Part shown: positions 38,170 through 49,100 of the stretch, in pieces | Numbering within the stretch: the first letter of the stretch is position 1 | Layout of the letters: each line of letters opens with the position of its first letter | DNA from: Rotaria macrura | Lineage: Eukaryota; Rotifera; Eurotatoria; Philodinida; Philodinidae | Assembly (NCBI GenBank): GCA_900239685.1 | Contig: OENT01000145.1 | Location: forward strand, 123,485-187,484 | DNA length: 64,000 bases | Direction: 5' to 3' | Notes under the pieces: generated by a model | The model's input: the letters and a program-made list of their open reading frames with translations, nothing else | Databases searched by the model: none | Told to the model about the DNA's origin: nothing | Translations under genes and position numbers: made by a program

Positions 38170-41100
38170 TCAATGGATTGATTGAAGTATTGGACGGAGG
38201 CCACTGGCATCCATATTTAGCAATTGTTTATTACGATCAGTTTCAGTACTTGGTGTTATTTCTGTATTAAGACGACGTCGAGTATCTAATGCTCGTTTTT
38301 CAAGCATTATTGAATTGGATTTAACAGCTATTTCATCTTCAATTCTGTGTAGTTGTTGTTGAAGAATATTCCATGCATGTCTAAATAGATTATACGAAAA
38401 AACGATCACGAATGTTTTTCATTTTCAAATGTCTTTATTACTTTGTCTGTTTTAATTGATCTTCTAAGGCACGTTTTTCAGCTTTTAATTGTTGAATTTC
38501 GTCGCATAACTAAGTTTTTCATAGAAAATCTTTACATGAAATAACATGAAAACAAGAAGCATACTCCATATGAAACTTCATCACGAACTAAATCCATTCC
38601 AGGTCTACTATGACGATTTTCTTGTCTTGTCATAGCTAATTTAATCATCGGTTCCTTATCTAAAAGAGAAAAAAAATAAACAATCGAATCCTAGATATGA
38701 AGATCTAATTATTTACCTCGAATAGCTTTTTCCAAACGATCAATATCACTTTCATTGCTAAGAATTTCTTCTTCAGTCTAAATTATACATGAAGACAATT
38801 TCATTAATCGACACATCAGTTCTCTAGGATTTATATCGTTATTCAAAGTACAAACTACCGTGTGTTACTAATGATAGAAAAGTTGTTGAGTTGGTTTTGT
38901 TCTTATTGCGTGATATCTTAGTTCACGATTCTTTTAATTTGATCATTCCACTGTGCAATAAAAATTTCTTACATAAGTCAATAATCGGGCATCATTGGAA
39001 TAAGTTCTACGATTGTTTATCAATGTCTGTTGCAATCTACAGATTCATGGTATATTACAGTGATCTCGTTTTTTAAGTTTTTCCATCGAGAAAATTTCAT
39101 ATTCAATGTGTCTACTAATGTTTCCAGAAACTATCATCATAGGGAATAGTACACGAAAGTATATGATCTACATATTCTATTTTGTTAAACTAATTAGTAC
39201 ATAAATGATTATCTGAGTAAATAAATCTTGAAGAAAGAAAAATGATCATGCAGACTCTCATGTAAAACGACTTCACCTCATCATGTGTCTAGTCAATACA
39301 ACGTTTGATTTCTAGTTTCTAAACCAACAACTTACTTGTTTCTTTTGCCATTCAAGTTCATTAAGTGCTCGTTCAAGTTCATGAAGACGTTTCCGTAATG
39401 CATATTCACTTGCTTTTCCTTGTGATTCAAGATCAGCTGACGATTGACCCATCGTATGAAATATACTTTCACGAAGACGTACCGATTCATACACTTCGAA
39501 ATAAAACAAAATCATATGGATGTTCATGTTGACATTGTTTATTCATACTTTCTTTCTCTGCTCGATCTTTGTTATATTTTGAAAACGCAAGCCATTCTTC
39601 TGGTGTTATTTGTCCTTTTATTGGTCGACATGGATCAGGTTTATAGCTGATATTTGGTGAAAATTCATTTAATTGTAAATTTTCTTCACATATAGCAAAA
39701 GCTGTATGTTTATCTTGTAAATCCTGAATAGAAAAAATATATTTACAAAAATATGTTGAACATGAAATCTTGGATTTCATTCGATTATACTCGTATCAAT
39801 TGTTGTTTAGCTTCATTAAGACGAGCTATTTGATCAAAAGCCGTTTGCACTTGTTGATGAAGTTGCCGTTTGATACCATCGATCACGTAGACTTCCTACG
39901 CGAAAGAATGTTTTTATTCATGTATATATATATATATATATGCATCATGATTCTTTTTTGTTGGTTAGTTATTATCGAAATTTTATCGATGCCACGTATT
40001 CGAACATATAGTTCAACGCCAGAGAGTCGAAGGCGAGAACTTCTTATTTCGAAACCATCATCGCAAATAGAGAATACAATTGCGACGAGTAAAGAAATTT
40101 CACAATTCGTACAAAATGTTGTAGAAAGTGACAAGATACACGACATATCATATGCAGATTTTCATAAACAAACATTCGATAATTTATTTCAATGTACAAC
40201 TATGATCGCACCAATAGAGCATGCTCGTGCAATTCTATCAACAACAGATAATGAAATTCAATGTTATGCACATGTATTAACAACGGTGTCAAACTTTCTT
40301 GGTGATAATAAACCATTAGTATCATCCAATATTTATCATGTTGAATTAGCGTCCAGTGATAATGATGATAGTGAAATAAATAAACTACATTATATAACTT
40401 GTTTAGATATAAAACCTAATTATAGATTTTCTTATTATAACCGACGTCGAACAAGTTCATTGCCAAGTTCGACAATTTCATTTGATCTTTCAATGCCAAC
40501 TAAACGCAATAATTGTCGAAGCTCAAGTTTAAATAATCTAATATTATGGCAAAATAATCCTCAAAGACAAATTAATCTCTTCGATCGTCAATATTATTGT
40601 CAACCTATAGCAGAACTTTATGAAAATAATATTCTTCTAGCTAATTCAACACATATTGATATTTATAATATAGAAACAGGTCTATGTGAAGAAAAAATAT
40701 GTTTTCAATCATCAACAATTAACTATATAGCTATATGTTATAATAAATATAAAAATGAATTATTAGTAGCATCAACATCAAATTTATATATTTACAATCT
40801 TCGTGAATGTAAAGTTAAGTACGAAATTCATTTGCCTGGCTTTCCATTTAGTCTTGATTATAATAATCAAATTCGATATCTTGTATGCAATTCATCATCG
40901 ATTTATCATGGTTACTTTTCTTTTACATCGAGATGTACTTCAACCGTTCTCTCACGTTTATCTCAATTTGAATTTAAACATGTGTGCGATCTTGAATTTG
41001 ATGATGGTACCATGCATGGTTTACATGCATTTGAAAATTATGTTGGTATTGTTATACGCTATGGTCGTTATTCATCGAAACAACATGAAGATTATTGTTT

Positions 41101-42635
41101 ATATATTTATGATTCATTACTTGATCAAGAATATTATCACGTTGATTTGAATGATATTGGCCTTGTCACATGTTTAACTGGTTGTGAACGTACATTAGAT
41201 TGGATATTATGTGATTATAAAAAACAACGCATCCTATTTGTTAATCAAGAATCAGTCGAATATGTTCAATTCAATGAATATGTGAATCAATGTATTCTTT
41301 TAAATCAATCAAATCATTTCGTTGTATGGCTTTCAAATGTCATACGTATTTACAATATTGAATAGCAACTTACCTTTTTCAATTCTCGTTCAGCTTCATC
41401 ATCAACATTATCAATAGCTTTACGTCCATCGCGTGTTACATGATTTTCCAATGCAACATCTTAGAAAACAAAAACGAATTATGCTTATTTAGTGATTTTT
41501 TTCTCCTTGAATAATAATTTACCTAGTGGACTTCGCATATGTTCTAAATAACGTTCGCACTGTTCTTTAGCTGATTGAATAGCTTGAATTTCACGATCTA
41601 TATCTTGAATTGTATATTCAAGAGTTTTGCGCCATTTATCAATTTCATCAAGTCGATCAGAAATACGTCCATCACTGAAATAGATACGAGCGTCTAAAGG
41701 CTATGGGCAAATGCAATCGGAGATAAATTTCTTTAATCTGGCATATTAAAATCTTGAGTGTGACATAAGCCTCGTATTTATAATAGAGGCAACAATGAAC
41801 TGTCGAAATAAAGCATTATACATCATGAAGCAACATTTACAATGTTGAAATTGCTTCGTCTAGCGTAACATTGTATGTTGACCTTGTAGCATTCTTCCTA
41901 CGTGAAGGTCGATCAAGTTCTTCTTGATCTATTTACTATCAACGTTCAAATTTTCCGATGTATGATTAAAATTGGAGACTGAACCAATCGAATACGTGGT
42001 TCTTTTCACTGCTTACATGAATTCTCACTACTACTCTGTATCGAATGTGTTTTGGTGAACTAAATATAGATATTATATATTTTAATATAACAGCTAGAGG
42101 CTTTGTCAGAATAATAATCTTAACTCTCATATTTATAGGTAAAAATAATACATTCGAAATCATTCACTTTTCAGTTGAGATAATGCATTTTTATTTCAAT
42201 TGATTGCGATAGTTTTTCGAGAATATAATGCCATATGTATTAACTCTACTAGTGATGAACGTAGTCATTTTCTATTGGATGGCTTCACTTAACTTGCAAG
42301 ACATGACGAAACAAAAAAGGACTAATTAAGTCAGCCTACTTATCGTGTTTATTCCACCATGATTCGTTGTAAGTTTCGTTAATCATTCTTCGACCATCTT
42401 GTCGTACTTGATGTGATACATTTCGACTTCGTTCTGCATCGTATGAAATAGCGTAACTAAAGAATCCAAAAGAAATTAAAGTAATTTCAAGAATTCGAAG
42501 GCCTTACTTGTGATTAAACCAATCTGGTACATTGTATTTTGCACGAGGCTTTTGTTCAAGTGTCGGATGAAGTGTATGTACGAGAACCTCGGATCGAGGT
42601 TTTAACGGTTTTGAAAGTGAATTAAATCCGCTCAT
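38170..42635 (-). CDS. TEKT2: tektin-2, ciliary microtubule inner protein
   Basis: Coiled-coil filament protein of doublet microtubules in cilia and sperm tails. Eleven exons read downward: 42635-42508, 42456-42340, 41674-41523, 41459-41374, 39895-39791, 39723-39549, 39493-39336, 38777-38717, 38659-38565, 38509-38442 and 38380-38170. They total 1356 nt (451 aa; human TEKT2 430). YNVPDWFNHNYAISYDAERS, SHQVRQDGRRMINETYNESW, SPNISYKPDPCRP, WLAFSKYNKDRAEKE, SEYALRKRLHELERALNELE and KSNSIMLEKRALDTRRRLN follow human TEKT2 in order. The tektin nonapeptide RPNVELCRD appears as RPGMDLVRD. The intron 39896-41373 contains a complete plus-strand gene. Long introns at 41675-42339 and 38778-39335 are empty as far as seen. 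Confidence 0.94.
39989..41365 (+). CDS. intronless propeller-like protein nested antisense in a TEKT2 intron
   Basis: A single open frame of 1377 nt (458 aa), starting at MPRIRTYSSTPESRRRELL. The frame stays open upstream to 39770, but that part is antisense to a TEKT2 exon and a TA microsatellite, so this ATG is preferred. The N-terminal 130 residues are polar. The remainder repeats strand-turn-strand units of the type THIDIYNIETGLCEE, SNLYIYNLRECKVKYEI, YCLYIYDSLLDQEYY and SNVIRIYNIE, as in WD40-like beta-propellers; blade count is uncertain. There is no signal peptide or membrane helix. It fills almost the whole host intron, with 93 bp before the start and 8 bp from the stop to the TEKT2 exon edge. 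Its 3' UTR must therefore be antisense to TEKT2 exon sequence. I cannot name the family. Codon use looks like the neighbours and argues for a real gene. Confidence 0.8.
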   Translation: MPRIRTYSSTPESRRRELLISKPSSQIENTIATSKEISQFVQNVVESDKIHDISYADFHKQTFDNLFQCTTMIAPIEHARAILSTTDNEIQCYAHVLTTVSNFLGDNKPLVSSNIYHVELASSDNDDSEINKLHYITCLDIKPNYRFSYYNRRRTSSLPSSTISFDLSMPTKRNNCRSSSLNNLILWQNNPQRQINLFDRQYYCQPIAELYENNILLANSTHIDIYNIETGLCEEKICFQSSTINYIAICYNKYKNELLVASTSNLYIYNLRECKVKYEIHLPGFPFSLDYNNQIRYLVCNSSSIYHGYFSFTSRCTSTVLSRLSQFEFKHVCDLEFDDGTMHGLHAFENYVGIVIRYGRYSSKQHEDYCLYIYDSLLDQEYYHVDLNDIGLVTCLTGCERTLDWILCDYKKQRILFVNQESVEYVQFNEYVNQCILLNQSNHFVVWLSNVIRIYNIE

Positions 42636-43413
42636 GATGAAAATTTTCTGTTCTATCGAACAACAAGAAGATTTTAAAACAAAAATAGAAATACTTTTCT
42701 ACTAAACGCGCAAGTTATGTTTTGTTGGCCATTCCTACGATCATCTCTATGGATAACGTTGACAACTATTATTACATTGATACAGTGTTGACATTTTAGA
42801 AAGATTTCAAAAGCATAAATCAACTTCTATGCTTTTATTAATTTATTTTACAGTAGCATTAACAATAGAAAAGTGTCGAAAGAGGTCGCCAGAAAGACCG
42901 GCATATATACCTGTTTCGAGTGTACCGTAAAAAGAATATGTATGCAAGTATATATATGTAAGTTTCTAGAGAAATATTCTCTCTATCCGAATGTTTATAT
43001 ATATATATATATTATCAATTTTTACTTATGTTATTGAGATCGGCCACATAAACTTCATCATAAGCACACACAATAGTATGATCAAATGAATTATGTTATG
43101 TTGTTGGAACACATCTTAAATATTTCAGTGTTGTTCCGTGACAGATGTTGAAATAAAAGTTAACAGACAATGCCGGTGAGAAGTAAATAAGATTTGATTA
43201 GTACAGTCCAAGTGAGAACAACTTGTTGACAAATATTCTTATCTGAAAGAGTTACTAATTATCACTATAGCACCATTTTATGTCAACTTTTTAATCTACC
43301 AACAACGTTGATACATATAGTATTAGATAGCGGTGTTCTTTCTCCAAAAATTTACATATATTTCTCTCTCTCTCTCTCTATTCGTAATCAGAACCCGTTT
43401 CGTCGCTTTTCTA
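42636..43413. other. intergenic with two microsatellites
   Basis: 778 bp between the TEKT2 start and the 3' end of the next minus-strand gene. It holds a TA run (42995-43012) and a CT run (43362-43379). No coding exon was recognised; it should contain the TEKT2 promoter. Confidence 0.5.
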
Positions 43414-46052
43414 CTATGTCAATCGTCTTGACCAATTGATAAGTATCATATTAATTTGTTCTACAATCAATGGATCAACTCTGAACAAATTGATCATTAT
43501 ATCAGCAAAATGCTTTTGTCCTTGTTCTAAGTATAGTCGAATAATATCTTCGATGGATTCTATATTATATTTTTGCATTAATAAACAACTTGTTTCCGAT
43601 AGCAATCTAGTTAATTCAAAAACCGAATGAGAAAATTCCGTAGAACATTGTTCAGTGTCAATAGGTTTGCGTATCATAGCTTCGCCTAATGCTAAACCGA
43701 ATCGTCTACCACGATGTAAAATGACTCCATCAGATGATGATTCAATAAGATTCGTATTATTACATCTATTGTTTGTAAACTTTTGATTGCAATCGAATCT
43801 TTCGTCATGCTGAAATTAAAACAATAATTAACTATATTATTCAATTAATATGTGCATAGAATTCGATGAAGAAACTTCAAACTTTCATTTACAAAAGCAA
43901 GCTAACAGTAGGATATTTCATTTTATTCCCTTGTAACACTTGAAATCTTGTTCTGTTTCGAAACTCTAAGTTCTTTTCTCTATGTGTAAATGAATAAATA
44001 TTTTTAAAATGAAAAACATAGAAAATAAGAAATCTATTATTAGAAATAACTAGTAATTCGATAGATGAATTTTTGTTGTTAAGAAAGATCGTTGATTTAA
44101 CATAAAACATTGAGTACGAGTATCCTCTTACAAGTCTTTGTGGAGTTGATCGGCATTATTCCCTCAGTTGTATTAGTTAACAAAACGAGATATCAAAGTA
44201 CTCAGACTGATTTCGAGTATTTGATTTCAGTAGAACACAAATCTTATAAATTCATCCTCATCTCGTACACTGTTAGCTGTTGATTTCATCGACCATGTAC
44301 AAACTGCTTTTTATGCTAGAAATGAATCGATATTCTTGTAAATCATAGAGGATTTTTTCGACAGTAAAATGTAAACGAAAGCTGTAATCTCTAGTGTTTT
44401 GTTTTTGAATGATTGTCAAAATTTCTAGTGATTACTGTTGATTTCATGTATATCCGATGACTTCTGTTGATTGACAATAAACGGATCAAGGCAACAGTTC
44501 ACGACACAGAATTCAGAAAGATGATTAAAAATAAAGAAATTTATTTGCATCCTAGTGGGTTTCGTATTTTATATGAGGTCTACATGCTGTATGATTGGAA
44601 TAATTTTATTAAAGATAATTTGAAAATACGAAATCCCATGATACTTGTTAGTAAAGCTAGTCGAGTGTCCACCATAGAGAAGAATGAAACTATGTGAAAT
44701 GGGTTGCTCCAAAAATTGAAAGTTTACGGTCAAATCTTATATATTTGATACAAAATTATCCTGAGAAATAATCAATCTATACAACACTATATCTACGAAA
44801 AATTCTGTATATTTGTAAATGTTGTTTTATCACTTTAGGCTGGCGCTTGTTGGACATCAAATTTTTTTTCTTATTATCTATTTGTAGATCGCTTTATCTT
44901 GAGAATAGACAGATATGAGTTGAAATATTTTCAGTTATTTTTAAAAATACAACATAGTATATATGTGACATCTCTTTATCCTCCGTTTTAAAGATTCTAA
45001 TAGAAATTGATGTGTATTCATTCATCGTTCGTTCATACTTTATACGTTTCTGATTGAATACTTTTTTGTATTTTATCATTATTATTATTAGTATTAGTAT
45101 TACAACTATTATTTGTTAATGATAATATTGACGACGAATTTTGTAATGTAGTAGGAAATTCTTTTTCATTGTTAAAACATGATTCACATAAAATTTTCGA
45201 TAGATTTTCTACACATAAATTAACATTCGTTTGTATCATATTTCTCATTTGATTCTCCTGATTGGAATCTAAGATTTTCAAAAGATGCTGACAGTATTTT
45301 ACAAAAAAAAAGAGAATGATTCAATAATACCTAATAATTGATTACAGCAAAATCGTTTTTGATTATTCTCATTCCCATTCATATGTGATTTCTTTTTTTT
45401 AAGTATACCAATTGGAATAACACTATCATCGTTTATTGGATTATGATATAAGGAATCTAATGAATTCTCATCGAAATTAGTATTTAATTTCGTTTGATTA
45501 GAATGTTGATCAAAGTTTGATAGTAGGATTTCTGATGACATAGGAATATTTTCATTGATACCCTGTAATGAAATAAATTTATTAACATAATACTAAATCA
45601 TACTTCATTTTTACATTTTGAATTCCAATACTGAATTTAATTAAAATTCGTTCAAAATGATTCGAATTTTCATTTATAAAATAAGATCTTGCCGATATTT
45701 GTAAAATATGAACTTTTAATGGTATTGACCAAGAAAAATGAATAGAAAATTCTTTTTTCCAAACGGAATTTTCTTTATAATTTTCCAATGGTAATTTCAA
45801 TTGGTTTAGTTTATATTCATTTATCCATGTAATTCTAGTTTTGTTTTGTTCGTTTGTAATAAAAGGATAATACATATATGAATATGGACATTGAACGTAT
45901 TTAACTATACCTTGTCTATCAACAATAGTTGATGCGACTGTAACTGTTTCATATTTTGTATTGTTTAATAGTCTATCATTATCATTATCATCATCATCAT
46001 CGAAGATATACGAAAGTCCAACTGTTGCACACGCAGCTGCTGCTAAGATCAT
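43414..46052 (-). CDS. unrecognised protein, about 431 aa, divergent from TERT
   Basis: Four exons read downward: 46052-45615, 45562-45331, 45268-45039 and 43809-43414. They total 1296 nt (431 aa), and all phases agree. The protein begins MILAAAACATVGLSYIF, a hydrophobic stretch that could be a signal sequence or anchor, followed by an Asp run. Residues 30-146 look folded, with many aromatics (KYVQCPYSYMYYPF, EFSIHFSWSIPLKVHILQI). The middle is Asn/Ser-rich low complexity. The C-terminal 100 residues look helical (RGRRFGLALGEAMIRKP, RLYLEQGQKHFADIMINLF). I do not recognise the family and assign no function. Exon 3 starts at the TCTTAG acceptor (45269-45270), not the earlier CAG, because only that acceptor keeps the frame. 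Intron 3 (43810-45038) is 1.2 kb without a recognised gene. Confidence 0.75.
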
Positions 46053-46140
46053 GAATTAATAGAGTTCTTCCTTTTTTTTTAGATAGAAGAGAAAAAAAGA
46101 CGTGTGTTTTTGTTATTGACTTGAATTTACGCGGGCAAAT
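46053..46140. promoter_or_regulatory. 88-bp divergent (bidirectional) promoter region
   Basis: The start codons of the minus-strand 431-aa gene (46052) and plus-strand TERT (46141) are only 88 bp apart. The spacer contains A/T runs and a short GC-rich patch (TTTACGCGGGCAAAT, 46126-46140) just before the TERT start. Transcription start sites were not identified. Confidence 0.55.
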
Positions 46141-49100
46141 ATGAATATACTAAAAGGTAATTATTCAGAATTAGATACATTAAATCAATACATCCCAAAT
46201 ATTGATACGAATCAAAGGGAAATTTTTCGTGAAATTTATTTAACAAAAAAAATGACAAAAAATCAAGAATTACAATGGAAAGAAATTTTAAAGAGAAATT
46301 CAAAAACTATAAATAATAATCAAACATTTCTTTATAATCTTTTAATAAATTGTTATATGAAAAATCGTTTTAATATACTTCTAACAAATATCGACATGAA
46401 GAGTTCTAAATTAAATCAAAATACATTTCAATATGATGATTTTGTTAATGCTAATTCTATAATTTCGTATGTATGCATTTCAAATCTATGGTTTAAACGA
46501 CGACAATTTATTAGTGATGATGCATTAATTTATCTTTTAAGTGAATTTCAATTAATTGAATGTTTAACTCGTAAACGACAGTTATTCATACAAATTAGTG
46601 GTTTACGAGAAACATTCTTTAATATACCGTATTATATAGCAAGAAATTCCAATGAAAAACAACGCACTGAAATGAGATTAACGAAATTTAATCGAAGAAA
46701 ACGAACCGTACAATTTCATTTACATGCAACGAAACAAGGACAACAAGCAAATTTAACAGATTTAAATGAAATATTAATCGATAGAAATTTGATACAATAT
46801 CATATATCGAAATATGAACGATTTGATATTCATCATTCAATTGAAAAATCCATTAATGGAGAAGTATTTAGTAATGCTTTATTCGAATCGAATCTTAGTA
46901 AAACATTTTTTAATCATCGACCTGCAGAAGAAGTGGTAAGAGAATGTGACAAATATGAACATGCCCCGATAGGATTGAACTTCTTTTCTTTGATCAAACA
47001 AGATATATTATTTAAAAGACACTTCGAAATCATCCATTTTCACAATTGTTTTCTAAAAATCACATTTACTCGTGTGCTAAATTACCACACTAAAATTGAG
47101 TGCTTCAGCTTGATCATGAATCTGTATTTTAGGTTTTTCAATCGGATGAAAATTTATTCAATGTTATAAATGGTCCACTATTGTCTCACCACGGAGATCT
47201 CTGCGTCTTACGATTAAATGGAGAGAAAAAAAACATAGTATTTACCTGTCCTGTTGATTGTACCATGATACTTGTCATGCTGATTACATTTAATAATGTG
47301 TCAACTGAGAAGTTATCTATTCTTATGGAAACTGTTGATTCAGTTAAAGATCTAATCGATAGGATTCGGTTTTTAACCCATACTCATGAATAAGAGAGAC
47401 ATCTACGAGTTTTCATCAATTTGAAGAGGAAATAGAGCAACATTGAACTGCAAATATCGTATAGTTTCGGTAAGTTTTCTCTCGTTGGATATAATATCAA
47501 GTTTATTAGAAACCGAAAATCTTGTTATGTCAAAAAGTTAAAATTTGAATTTTCAAGAGTACACTAGAATCATTTGCTCGGCAGTGGATTCATAGTAGAC
47601 TTGTCAGAAAAATCTAGTTTGTACAAATTAATGACGTTTTATTTTTCTCTTTGTCCTGATCAATCACAGTTCAAAATATATTCGCTCTTTTTCATATTAT
47701 TCTTTTTAATTGATAAGAATGTAATGATCGAATAATTCGAATATCCTTCGATTAAAAATGTTACTCCGCATGAACGAACAGTATTCATACAAATTGTACA
47801 TTGATATATTCTGTTTTTCATCTTTTGAAAATTTCTGAGAAGAACTTGTACGACATGCAAGTAAATCCTGAACATTTCATTCTGCTACAAGATAATTGGT
47901 CATTGGTATTGAGGGCGTCAACTGTCTGCGAAACCAGTTATTCATGCCTTAATGTTGTACTTTTTCCATACTAGCCTATGAGAAATATAACGAACGGTGG
48001 CACTCACAGCTAGATTCGTTTATCACTACAAGAAATATGGTACGGAATTTTTCAAAGATATTTGTTCAACAAATTGATATCAGAATTTGAAAAAAAAACG
48101 AGTGGTTCATTCATATTGGTTACTGATTTCTTTTCTTGTTATCATGTTTTATAGAAAATCAAATAGTTAGATGAATGGAATTCAAACGACAAACTCTTAA
48201 CGTAATGGTTTATCAAATTTTTCTACTGTATTAAAGATAACGAGTTGTATCATTATACGACAGACATATTTTGAATCACAGATGTTATGGATGAGGTATC
48301 TCGACACAGTAACATTGTGTTAATACTTGAAAATATTAACGTAAAACGAACTGATTTTAAAAGAATATTCACATGATTAAATTCATCACTATTAACTGGT
48401 AACTTTTACATGAAAACTCGATCTCTACTACGTATATTGAATGAAATAAAAATCATGTAAAAAGATCCGGATGTCTATAGGTTGGGTATTGAAGTTTTCA
48501 TCTCATATCAAGTAGGACAGTGATAGGGATTATACCACAGACTCTATTGTTTCTTTTAACACAATTAGATGTTTAACATCATAGACGTTTAAATCGTCTC
48601 TTCCATTGAACAGAGAATACTGTGTATGGACTAAGTCACGTCAAGGAAACTGCATGCATATGGTGCTGACTACCATGCTTTAGTTAACATTTTGCATAAA
48701 CAACCGTATACCATCAATCAATAATAAATTCTGATACTATATGAACTACTGTGCCTTAATTGTAGACTTGACTGAAGTGTGAAGACATATTCTCTCATAA
48801 TAATTCGAGTACAATCAGTTTCTTAAGATCAACAACAGTGTAAACACACCATCTTGATTGTACTAATAGACGATATTGTATGAAATTTTTTGTTACATCT
48901 AGGAACGAATTCGTAACAATCTAATACCAATATTCGAACAATTCTTATTGAATCATCGTAGATTTTATCTGCGACGACGATCTCGTTTACCATTTTCATT
49001 TACAAACCATCATGTTCCTGAACCAACAGCAACACTTGATCAATTAGTGCCTTTGACAACACCCATATCCTGTATACAAAATTTTATTCGTATATGGTTG

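Noticed and set aside
39770..39988. Upstream extension of the nested open frame
   Set aside because: This part is antisense to a TEKT2 exon and crosses a TA microsatellite, giving an implausible Tyr-Ile repeat. The ATG at 39989 starts coding-like sequence.
45271..45330. Acceptor CTGTCAG in the 431-aa gene
   Set aside because: With the only available donor it shifts the frame to an early stop. The later TCTTAG acceptor keeps the long open frame.
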